From Erysipelotrichaceae bacterium (GTDB lineage: Bacteria; Bacillota_I; Bacilli_A; Erysipelotrichales; Coprobacillaceae), in NCBI GenBank assembly GCA_021200395.1, contig JAJQGQ010000026.1, positions 1-6,555 on the forward strand: 6,555 nt of DNA, given 5' to 3'. The position numbers and the translations under genes are program-made. This document shows, one piece after another, positions 1 to 6,258 of this stretch. The notes under the pieces are model-generated. The model made no database searches. It saw only the letters and a list, made by a program, of their open reading frames with translations, and was not told the origin of the DNA. Every line of letters begins with the position of its first letter. Within the stretch, counting starts at the first letter, position 1.

Positions 1-873
1 GATAGTGAAGATATTCATATATCTATATTAGATGGTACGCTTACTAGAATTGAAGGAGATAATTCAAAATTCCAATTAAATGGTATGTCAGCTTTTGATT
101 ATCCACGTATTGATTTTAGTAATGAAGGTGTTCATTTTGCAATACACGCTTTTGTATTAAAAGAAGCTATTGAACAAACAGTTTTTGCCACTAGTGATAA
201 AGAAACTAGTCCTGCTTATACAGGAGTTAATTTCAAATCACGAAATAATATCTTAGAATTAACAGCAACTGATACTTATAGACTTGCTAAAAAGACTATT
301 AAGACTGATTCAGAAGCAGTATTTGATATTATTATTCCTAAAAAGAGTCTTAATGAATTAAGTCGAATTATTGAAAAAGATGAAGTTATTGATGTTTATA
401 TTTCTGATCGTAAAGCTTTATTTGTTTTTAATGATATTTATGTTAGATCCAGATTAGTAGAAGGTACATATCCAGATATTTCTCGATTAATTCCTCAATC
501 ATTTAATCATACTTTAACAGTTGATAGTTCTAAATTATTAAATAGTTTATCACGTGCAACTTTATTATTAGATGAAAAAGATGATTATGTAACAATTACA
601 ATGGATAGTGATAATGTTAAAGTATCATCTTCATCTCAAGCAGTTGGATCTGTTGAAGAAAATATTTATAATGCCTTTTTCCAAGGTGATCCTTTAAGTA
701 TATCATTTAAAGCAAAATATTTAAGTGATGCTATAAGAAGTTTAAATACTGATAAAGTTATATTATTATTTGTTGGTAATATGAGACAATTTATTATTAG
801 AAGTTATGATCAAAAAGATAATGATATTGATTATTCTATGCATCTTATTTTACCTGTAAGAACTTATAATTAG
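1..873 (+). CDS. dnaN: DNA polymerase III beta subunit (sliding clamp), 5' end outside the window
   Basis: The beta clamp is a ring-shaped dimer that encircles DNA and tethers polymerase III and other replication and repair proteins. The frame is open from base 1, so the Met codon at 85 is internal and not the start. The 28 codons before it read as clamp sequence (DGTLTRIEGDNSKFQLNG leading into the YPRI segment). The visible 290 residues cover the end of domain 1 plus domains 2 and 3. Clamps are usually about 370 residues, so roughly 80-95 are missing. Family landmarks are TGVNF, TATDTYRLA, the IIPKKSLNELS segment, YPDISRLIPQ, SRATLL, and the C-terminal ILPVRTY. Two differences from the textbook pattern are visible: Tyr replaces the common His in the TDxHRLA loop, and MRQF replaces MRPF. 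The next gene starts 8 bp after the TAG stop, so co-transcription is likely. The neighbours are not the usual oriC set, so this may be a paralogue. Family assignment is very secure. Confidence 0.93.
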   Translation, partial: DSEDIHISILDGTLTRIEGDNSKFQLNGMSAFDYPRIDFSNEGVHFAIHAFVLKEAIEQTVFATSDKETSPAYTGVNFKSRNNILELTATDTYRLAKKTIKTDSEAVFDIIIPKKSLNELSRIIEKDEVIDVYISDRKALFVFNDIYVRSRLVEGTYPDISRLIPQSFNHTLTVDSSKLLNSLSRATLLLDEKDDYVTITMDSDNVKVSSSSQAVGSVEENIYNAFFQGDPLSISFKAKYLSDAIRSLNTDKVILLFVGNMRQFIIRSYDQKDNDIDYSMHLILPVRTYN

Positions 874-881
874 GCTATATT

Positions 882-1679
882 ATGTACGAAATATATAAGA
901 TAAATCAAGATACAACATGTATCTTAGATAGATATAAAGAAGCATTATTCTTAATTGAAGGAAGCAATAAAGCATTACTGATTGATAGTGGTATGGATGA
1001 AGATAGCTTAATGGATGCTATAACTCTTATTACTGATAAACCTGTTATATTGGCTTTATCTCATGGTCATATTGATCATATAGGATTAAGTAATGAATTT
1101 GATCATGTTTATATGAACTATAAGGATTTAGATACATATAAACAACATATGACCATGAAAAGAGGACATTTTAATTGTGAAACTTTGCATTTTAAAAATC
1201 CTGATGACTTATTAGAAATGCCTGATTCATTTGATTTAGGTAATCATGATATTAAAGTCATTGATTTACCTGGTCATACTCCAGGCTCAGTAATATTTGT
1301 AGATATGAAAAATAAAACAATATTTACTGGTGATGCCATTGGTTCTGGTTGTGGAGTTTGGTTACAATTACCAGAAAGTTTAAGTATTAAGGATTATAAA
1401 TTATCATTAGATAATGTTATTAAGAAATTAGAAGATTTAGGTGTTGATGATACATGGAAGTTTTATGGAGGACATGCTCATCAAGAGTATGAATCACAAG
1501 TATCAGATTTTAATGAACTTAATTTTCAATTAATGAAAGATATGAGTGAACTATGTGATCAATTATTAAAGAATCAAATAGAATTTTATTCTACTGAAGC
1601 ATATGCTTTTGATCATACTCCTTATTATGTTCGTTATAAAAAGGCAGAAATGATTGTAACTAAAGAACAATTGGATTAA
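882..1679 (+). CDS. Metallo-beta-lactamase-fold metal-dependent hydrolase
   Basis: This is a soluble, probably cytoplasmic, hydrolase of the glyoxalase II/metallo-beta-lactamase superfamily, 265 residues long with no signal peptide. The metal site is complete. The HxHxDH motif is at residues 61-66 (HGHIDH), a third His is in PGHTPGS (His132), the bridging Asp is in FTGDA (Asp151), and the last His is in GGHAH (His198 or His200). The early Asp in LLIDSG (residues 33-38) is also typical. The length suits a stand-alone hydrolase with no fused domain. The C-terminal 60 residues carry no motif I recognise. The start codon follows the dnaN stop by 8 bp and has only a weak Shine-Dalgarno (TAGG at 871-874, overlapping that stop), which suggests translational coupling to the clamp gene. 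The substrate cannot be told from sequence. Thioester, lactone or other hydrolysis is possible, and nothing suggests beta-lactam resistance. Confidence 0.88.
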   Translation: MYEIYKINQDTTCILDRYKEALFLIEGSNKALLIDSGMDEDSLMDAITLITDKPVILALSHGHIDHIGLSNEFDHVYMNYKDLDTYKQHMTMKRGHFNCETLHFKNPDDLLEMPDSFDLGNHDIKVIDLPGHTPGSVIFVDMKNKTIFTGDAIGSGCGVWLQLPESLSIKDYKLSLDNVIKKLEDLGVDDTWKFYGGHAHQEYESQVSDFNELNFQLMKDMSELCDQLLKNQIEFYSTEAYAFDHTPYYVRYKKAEMIVTKEQLD

Positions 1680-1682
1680 AAT
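1654..1682 (+). promoter_or_regulatory. Candidate sigma-A promoter for the 6-phospho-beta-glucosidase gene
   Basis: A TTGTAA (-35, 4 of 6 matches) and a TAAAAT (-10, 5 of 6) are separated by exactly 17 bp, overlapping the end of the hydrolase gene. The predicted transcription start near 1689 would leave a short leader carrying the strong ribosome binding site. In DNA this AT-rich such matches arise by chance, so this is suggestive only. No catabolite-response element or antiterminator hairpin was seen beside it. Confidence 0.35.
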
Positions 1683-1700
1683 ATAAATAAGGAAGAAATA

Positions 1701-1706
1701 AGGAGG
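1701..1706 (+). promoter_or_regulatory. Strong Shine-Dalgarno of the glucosidase gene
   Basis: A perfect AGGAGG lies 7 bp before the ATG at 1714 and fixes that start. It is much stronger than the site in front of the preceding hydrolase gene, so the glucosidase is probably translated independently and at a high level. Confidence 0.8.
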
Positions 1707-1713
1707 TTTTGAT

Positions 1714-3201
1714 ATGAGTTTTCCAAAGAATTTTTTCTGGGGTGGAGCAACAGCTGCTAACCAGTATGAAGGTGGTTGGAATGAAGGTGGCAGAGGTCCT
1801 GCTTTAACTGATTTTACAACAGGTGGTAGTGTTAAGGAATCTAGAAAGGTAACATGGATTGATAAAGATGGAAATCATCATGCAACTAATCAGGTTCCAT
1901 TTGATGATTCATTACCTGAAGAAGGTGCACATTATGCATGTTTTGATGAATATCTTTATCCAAATCATGAAGGTACTGATTTTTATCATCATTACAAGGA
2001 AGATATTGCTTTAATGGCTGAAATGGGCTTTAAGATGTTTAGAATGTCTATTTCTTGGTCTAGAATTTATCCTACAGGTGAAGAAGATACTCCTAATCAG
2101 GAAGGTATCGAATTCTATCGTGATGTATTTAAAGAATTAAGAGATCATAATATTGAACCATTAGTAACAATTCATCATTTTGATACACCTATTGCTTTAG
2201 TTGAAAAATACGGTGATTGGCAAGATCGTATTTATATTGATTTATTTGTGAAATATTGTAAGACAATCTTTACTGAATATAAAGGTTTAGTTAAATATTG
2301 GCTTACATTCAACGAAATCAATAATACTTTAAATGTTATTAATATGTTTGGTGATGGGGCTAGTGATGAAGATTATAAGAAACGTTTAACACATTTACAT
2401 TATCAATTTGTAGCAAGTGCTAAAGCTGTTAAATTAGGACATGAAATTGATCCTGACAATATGATTGGATGCATGTTATCAGGTGCTATTACATATCCTC
2501 ATACATGTGATCCTAAAGATGTATTACTTTGTCAACAAACAATAGAAGAAAACTTCTATTATTGTGGTGATGTTCAATGCTTTGGTGAATATTCTCCATT
2601 CTCTAAGAGAATTTGGAAAGAACACAACGTTACTGATTTAGATATTACTGAAGAAGATAAAGTAGCATTAAAAGAAGGTTGCGTTGATATGTTTACATAT
2701 TCATATTATATGACTAATAATGTGACAACTCATGAATCAGAAGATAGTGTTCAAGGTAATTATTCAGCAGGTATTAGAAATCCATATTTGACTTATTCTG
2801 ATTGGGGATGGGCTTTAGATCCATTAGGTTTACAATATACATTAGAGAAGATTTATGATAGATATAGAATTCCTTTAATGGTTGTAGAAAATGGTTTAGG
2901 TGCATTTGATACAGTAGAAGAAGATGGTTCTATTCATGATGATTATCGTATTGATTATTTTATTCCTCATATTCAAGCTATGTCTGATGCCATTGATAAT
3001 GGTGTAGATTTGATTGGATATACTACTTGGGGTTGTGTTGACTTAGTTTCAGCAGGTACTGGTGAAATGAGAAAACGTTATGGCTTTATCTTTGTAGATA
3101 AGCATGATGATGGTACTGGAGATTTATCTAGAAGACCTAAGGATTCATTCTATTGGTATAAGAAAGTCATTGAAACAAACGGTGAAGATTTAAGTAAATA
3201 A
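1714..3201 (+). CDS. 6-phospho-beta-glucosidase, glycoside hydrolase family 1
   Basis: This cytoplasmic retaining glycosidase splits phosphorylated beta-glucosides (such as cellobiose-, salicin- or arbutin-phosphate) delivered by a PTS transporter, yielding glucose-6-phosphate and the aglycone or sugar. The 495-residue protein is a single full-length GH1 barrel. It begins with FFWGGATAANQYEGG (residues 7-21). The acid/base Glu is Glu201 in LTFNEIN, and the nucleophile is Glu392 in VVENGLGAFD. The phosphate-recognition loop is LVSAGTGEMRKRYGF (residues 444-458), with Ser446, Lys454 and Tyr456 in the arrangement typical of 6-phospho enzymes rather than plain beta-glucosidases. WNEGGRGPA near the N-terminus is also typical of the BglA/BglB/AscB group. 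There is no signal peptide. The start follows a perfect Shine-Dalgarno. No PTS permease gene is visible, so substrate uptake must be encoded elsewhere. The exact aglycone preference, and hence the symbol (bglA, bglH or ascB), cannot be decided. Confidence 0.93.
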   Translation: MSFPKNFFWGGATAANQYEGGWNEGGRGPALTDFTTGGSVKESRKVTWIDKDGNHHATNQVPFDDSLPEEGAHYACFDEYLYPNHEGTDFYHHYKEDIALMAEMGFKMFRMSISWSRIYPTGEEDTPNQEGIEFYRDVFKELRDHNIEPLVTIHHFDTPIALVEKYGDWQDRIYIDLFVKYCKTIFTEYKGLVKYWLTFNEINNTLNVINMFGDGASDEDYKKRLTHLHYQFVASAKAVKLGHEIDPDNMIGCMLSGAITYPHTCDPKDVLLCQQTIEENFYYCGDVQCFGEYSPFSKRIWKEHNVTDLDITEEDKVALKEGCVDMFTYSYYMTNNVTTHESEDSVQGNYSAGIRNPYLTYSDWGWALDPLGLQYTLEKIYDRYRIPLMVVENGLGAFDTVEEDGSIHDDYRIDYFIPHIQAMSDAIDNGVDLIGYTTWGCVDLVSAGTGEMRKRYGFIFVDKHDDGTGDLSRRPKDSFYWYKKVIETNGEDLSK

Positions 3202-3234
3202 AAATAGTGAGATTTATTTCTCACTATTTTTTTT
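3201..3234. terminator. Shared bidirectional Rho-independent terminator between convergent genes
   Basis: A perfect 12-bp inverted repeat (3201-3212 with 3219-3230) encloses a 6-base loop and is followed on the + strand by an uninterrupted T-run through 3234. On the - strand the hairpin is followed by five T residues and further T-rich sequence, so it can act both ways, better on the + strand. The left arm begins on the last base of the glucosidase stop codon. The right arm contains the stop codon of the opposing microprotein gene. The stem is AT-rich at its base but has a GTGAG core. Confidence 0.85.
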
Positions 3235-3379
3235 CAACTTTTGGTTTTAAATTCCATTCTATGACATTCATTAATATAACGATAACTAATACGATAAACA
3301 TTGTAATATAGAATCCTAAATTAATACCAAATAATGTAGTCATTCCAAAATATTTCATATATAAATCTACCCAGTTCAT
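3224..3379 (-). CDS. MgtA-linked single-pass membrane microprotein (51 residues)
   Basis: A 51-codon frame runs from an ATG at 3379 to a TAG at 3224. Its start lies 12 bp beyond the stop of the Mg2+ ATPase gene on the same strand. AAGGAGG (3393-3387) overlaps that stop and sits 7 bp before the ATG, an ideal ribosome binding site. The protein starts MNWVDLYMKYFG, and residues about 14-40 form one long hydrophobic segment (with FGINLGF at its start and FIVLVIVIL in its core). It ends in a short Lys-rich tail (residues 45-51), so an N-out, C-in orientation is likely from the positive-inside rule. Strong signal, tight coupling and a clean terminator right after it argue for a real gene. I do not recognise a named family. 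Enterobacterial MgtA and Mg2+ systems also have tiny membrane partners (MgtR, MgtS), but no sequence similarity is claimed. A role in stabilising, regulating or degrading MgtA is inference. Confidence 0.75.
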   Translation of the reverse strand: MNWVDLYMKYFGMTTLFGINLGFYITMFIVLVIVILMNVIEWNLKPKVEKK

Positions 3380-3386
3380 TGTTAAG

Positions 3387-3393
3387 CCTCCTT
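3387..3393 (-). promoter_or_regulatory. Shine-Dalgarno of the microprotein gene
   Basis: AAGGAGG on the - strand overlaps the TAA stop of the ATPase gene (3394-3392) and is 7 bp from the microprotein ATG. It decides that start, and its overlap with the upstream stop implies translation immediately after, or coupled to, mgtA. Confidence 0.8.
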
Positions 3394-6169
3394 ATAGTAA
3401 TTTTCCATAATGTTTCACATATGCTTTTTTTATACTAGTAGCTAAGCACATGTAAAGGAATATACATGGAATCAAATATAAGAAATAATATGCAGGTGGT
3501 GTTGTAAATCCTAGAACTGAACCTAAAGGTGAAAATGGTATAATAGTTAATATAGCTATACCAGTACATGTTAGTAATGTTAAAGGTAGTGAAGCATGAC
3601 TTTGAATAAATGGTAATTTAGGTGTTCTTATCATATGGATAACCAATGTTTGGCTCCACATTGATTCAATAAACCAGCCTGCTTGGAATAAGCCCATATA
3701 TAATGCTTGAATTTGAACAAGCGTATCGCTACTAAAATGATTAGCAAGATCATTATATAAAATACCATGTGATACAGTCATTGGACATATAATGAAGTAC
3801 ATAAAGATATAAGTTGTAAAATCAAAGATTGAACTTGTAGGACCAAGCCAAATCATAAAACTTGAAATACTTGATGCATCCCAATCTTGAGGTTCTTTAA
3901 TGAATTCTTCATCAACATTATCCCAAGGTATAGCAATACATGATATATCATAAATCAAATTTAACAAAATTAAATGAATACTCATCATTGGTAGAAAAGG
4001 TAACAGGATAGAAGCCGCTAATACAGAAAACATATTGCCAAAATTTGAAGAAGCAGTCATTTTAATATATTTGACCATATTTGCAAAAGTTTTTCTTCCT
4101 TCAATGATACCTTGTTCTAAGACCATTAAATCTTTTTCTAATAAAATAATATCAGCAGATTCCTTAGCAATATCAACAGCACTATCAACAGATATACCAA
4201 CATCAGCATTTGTCATAGCTGCTGCATCGTTAATACCATCACCCATAAATCCAACAACATGACCACCTTGACGTAAAACAGAAACAACACGTACTTTTTG
4301 ATCAGGTGTCAATTTAGCAAATACATCAGTTTTTTCTGCTTTAATTGCTAATTCTTCATCATTCATATTTTCTAAATCACTACCTAATAACATATTTTTG
4401 ACTTCAAAACCTACTTGTTTACAAATAGTTCTTGTAACTTTTTCATTATCACCTGTTAATATTTTAGTAGTAACACCATAATCCTTTAAGGTTGAAATAG
4501 CTTGGGCTGTAGATTCTTTTGGTGGATCTAGAAAAGCTAAATAACCCATTAATACCATATCTGATTCATCTTTAACACTAAAAGATTCAACTGGAGATGG
4601 GTTGCTTTTTTGAGCTAAAGCTAAAACACGGAAACCTTTATTATTAAGATCATCAACAGTTTTTAATATTTCTTGTTCTAATGAGTAAGATAATAATTCG
4701 ACATGACCTTCATATTCAACATACTTACAAATAGAAAGCATTTCTTCGACAGCACCTTTGGTAACCATTTGAGTTTTACCTTCTCTATCTTGTACAACAG
4801 TTGTCAAACGACGACGTTGAAAATCAAAAGGTATTTCATCGACTTTAACATAGTTTTCTGATAAATCTAATAATTCTGGATTTTCTTCCTCTTCTTCTTC
4901 AGTTTTATTGATAATAGCCAAATCCATCAAATTCTTATAACCTGTTTGAAAATAACTATTCAAATAAGCATGTCTTAATACACGTGTATCATCTTCACCA
5001 TGAACATTTAGATGATATTCTAAAACAACCTTATCTTGTGTTAGTGTACCTGTTTTATCTGTACAAAGAATATCCATAGCTCCGAAATTTTGAATAGAAT
5101 TAAGATTTTTAACAATAGTACTCTTTTTACTCATAGTAACAGCACCTTTAGATAAACAAGTTGTGACAATCATTGGTAACATTTCAGGTGTCAATCCAAC
5201 AGCAATAGATATACCATATAAGAACGCTTGTAACCAATCATGTTTTGTAAAACCATTAATAATAAATACTAATGGTACCATAACCATCATAAAACGAATA
5301 AGTACCCATGAAACATCATTAACACCTTTGGTAAAACTTGTCTCTACTGGTTCATCTGATAAATGAGAAGCCATCATACCAAACATTGTATGGTCACCTA
5401 CTCTTATAACAATGCCTTTACCACTACCAGATACAACATTACTGCCCATAAAAGCAATATTTGAATAATCTGTTAATGAAGTTTGTTGAACAATAATTGT
5501 TGAATTTATTTTTTCAATAGGTTCACTTTCACCAGTTAAACTAGCCTGACTTACATATAAATCATTAGTTTCTATCAAACGTACATCACCTGGTACCATA
5601 TCTCCTGTAGATAAATGAACAATATCACCAACAACGAGATCATCTAGGGGTATTTCTATTTGTTTTGATTCACGTGTGACTGTGCAAGTTGTTGTAATCA
5701 TATCAAGTAAAGCATCTACAGCTCTACCACTTCTTGATTCCTGCACAAATCTCATAATACCAGAAATTAATACCATTGTTGATATAATAGCTACTGTTAA
5801 ACAATCAAAATCTTCTTTGGTATTACCAAACATTTCAAAATATGGAAATAGCATGTCTGTAATAGAAGAAACTATAGCTAAACAAAATAGAATAAGTGTA
5901 AATGGATTTACAAATGCATCCACTAGTCTTTCATTTAATGTCTTTTTTGAGCCATCATCTACTACATTAGTTCCATATAAATCTGAACTTTTTTTGACAT
6001 CATCTTCATTTAGACCACATAAAGATGTATGAAACTTTTTAAATAGTTCTTCAATAGAACTCATTGCAGCAAAATGTAATAAATCATTTTGTTCATCATG
6101 TATTAAAGAAGTTTGAATTTCTTTTTGAATTTCTTCTCTATTCATTTTTTTAGATTTTTTATTCATCAT
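3392..6169 (-). CDS. mgtA: Magnesium-translocating P-type ATPase (P3B), MgtA type
   Basis: This integral membrane pump uses ATP to bring Mg2+ into the cell and is usually made under Mg2+ shortage. The 925-residue length is full size for MgtA/MgtB. Domains in order are a Lys-rich cytoplasmic N-terminus (1-85), M1-M2 (about 88-141), the actuator domain with LTGESEP (211-217), M3-M4 (about 288-338) with the MgtA-typical GLTPEMLP (325-332), the phosphorylation site DKTGTLT (Asp371), the nucleotide domain with KGAVEEM (471-477), TGDN (572-575), the hinge MGDGINDA (642-649), then M5-M10 (about 705-912). NFGAMDILCTDKTGT, LIYDISCIAIPWDNVD and the C-terminal HMIRTPKLPFIQS closely match enterobacterial MgtA, which separates it from Ca2+ pumps. 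An acidic run of six Glu lies at 424-429. GGGAGG (6180-6175) is 5 bp from the first ATG and 8 bp from the second ATG immediately after it, so Met2 may be the true start. A microprotein gene follows, and a response regulator gene precedes it beyond a terminator. Confidence 0.95.
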   Translation of the reverse strand: MMNKKSKKMNREEIQKEIQTSLIHDEQNDLLHFAAMSSIEELFKKFHTSLCGLNEDDVKKSSDLYGTNVVDDGSKKTLNERLVDAFVNPFTLILFCLAIVSSITDMLFPYFEMFGNTKEDFDCLTVAIISTMVLISGIMRFVQESRSGRAVDALLDMITTTCTVTRESKQIEIPLDDLVVGDIVHLSTGDMVPGDVRLIETNDLYVSQASLTGESEPIEKINSTIIVQQTSLTDYSNIAFMGSNVVSGSGKGIVIRVGDHTMFGMMASHLSDEPVETSFTKGVNDVSWVLIRFMMVMVPLVFIINGFTKHDWLQAFLYGISIAVGLTPEMLPMIVTTCLSKGAVTMSKKSTIVKNLNSIQNFGAMDILCTDKTGTLTQDKVVLEYHLNVHGEDDTRVLRHAYLNSYFQTGYKNLMDLAIINKTEEEEEENPELLDLSENYVKVDEIPFDFQRRRLTTVVQDREGKTQMVTKGAVEEMLSICKYVEYEGHVELLSYSLEQEILKTVDDLNNKGFRVLALAQKSNPSPVESFSVKDESDMVLMGYLAFLDPPKESTAQAISTLKDYGVTTKILTGDNEKVTRTICKQVGFEVKNMLLGSDLENMNDEELAIKAEKTDVFAKLTPDQKVRVVSVLRQGGHVVGFMGDGINDAAAMTNADVGISVDSAVDIAKESADIILLEKDLMVLEQGIIEGRKTFANMVKYIKMTASSNFGNMFSVLAASILLPFLPMMSIHLILLNLIYDISCIAIPWDNVDEEFIKEPQDWDASSISSFMIWLGPTSSIFDFTTYIFMYFIICPMTVSHGILYNDLANHFSSDTLVQIQALYMGLFQAGWFIESMWSQTLVIHMIRTPKLPFIQSHASLPLTLLTCTGIAILTIIPFSPLGSVLGFTTPPAYYFLYLIPCIFLYMCLATSIKKAYVKHYGKLL

Positions 6170-6189
6170 AAAAACCTCCCTTCATTTAA

Positions 6190-6195
6190 AGTATA
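6190..6195 (-). promoter_or_regulatory. Candidate -10 element for mgtA
   Basis: TATACT (5 of 6 matches to TATAAT) lies just after the T-run of the terminator. It predicts a start near 6183 and a leader of only about a dozen bases before the gene. The sequence 17 bp upstream, TGTGAT, is a very poor -35, and no extended -10 TG is present. A promoter lacking a -35 would need an activator, which fits the direct repeats further upstream. The call is weak because AT-rich matches are common. Confidence 0.3.
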
Positions 6196-6239
6196 AAAAA
6201 AACGCAATTTTAATCACATGATTAAAATCTTGCGTTTTT
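6195..6239 (-). terminator. Rho-independent terminator after the response regulator gene
   Basis: Read on the - strand, AAAAACGCAA pairs with TTGCGTTTTT and GATTAAAA pairs with TTTTAATC. The two stem sections are separated by a 2-base bulge and capped by a 4-base loop (6216-6219). Eight T residues follow on the - strand (6202-6195). It lies 19 bp beyond the regulator stop codon and would end that transcript before mgtA. On the + strand it also has a 5-T tail, but no + strand gene leads into it. Because mgtA starts only 25 bp further on, the hairpin could instead be an attenuator in a regulator-mgtA transcript. Confidence 0.8.
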
Positions 6240-6250
6240 CTTGTGTTTTT
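6229..6250. repeat. Tandem 11-bp direct repeat, possible response-regulator operator
   Basis: On the + strand CTTGCGTTTTT (6229-6239) is followed at once by CTTGTGTTTTT (6240-6250), matching at 10 of 11 positions. OmpR/PhoB-family regulators commonly bind two direct hexamers one helical turn (11 bp) apart, and here TTGCGT and TTGTGT have that spacing. The first copy is also the outer arm of the terminator hairpin, so part of its sequence has another explanation. The repeats lie about 45-67 bp upstream of the predicted mgtA start. Confidence 0.4.
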
Positions 6251-6258
6251 GATAAGAA

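Noticed and set aside
85..87. ATG as the start of dnaN
   Set aside because: The frame is open to base 1, the upstream codons are clear clamp sequence, and no Shine-Dalgarno is correctly spaced.
1620..1713. Catabolite-response (cre) site or antiterminator target before the glucosidase gene
   Set aside because: No palindrome with the central CG of a cre site and no terminator-like hairpin were found there.
4035..4262. 75-residue frame on the + strand
   Set aside because: It lies wholly antisense to the conserved MgtA hinge region, has no Shine-Dalgarno, and has low-complexity composition mirroring the ATPase codons.
4894..4911. Run of GAA/GAG codons in mgtA as a possible replication-slippage site or frameshift
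   Set aside because: The frame is intact on both sides and the acidic run falls in a variable loop of the nucleotide-binding domain.
5163..5366. 67-residue frame on the + strand
   Set aside because: It is antisense to conserved MgtA membrane segments M3-M4, with no ribosome binding site and no recognisable domain.
5676..6032. 118-residue frame on the + strand
   Set aside because: It is antisense to the MgtA N-terminal and M1-M2 region; the Ile/Ser/Thr-rich composition is what the opposite strand of this gene would give.
6170..6258. M-box Mg2+ riboswitch ahead of mgtA
   Set aside because: The 89-bp gap is too short for an M-box (about 160-170 nt) and contains only a simple bulged hairpin.
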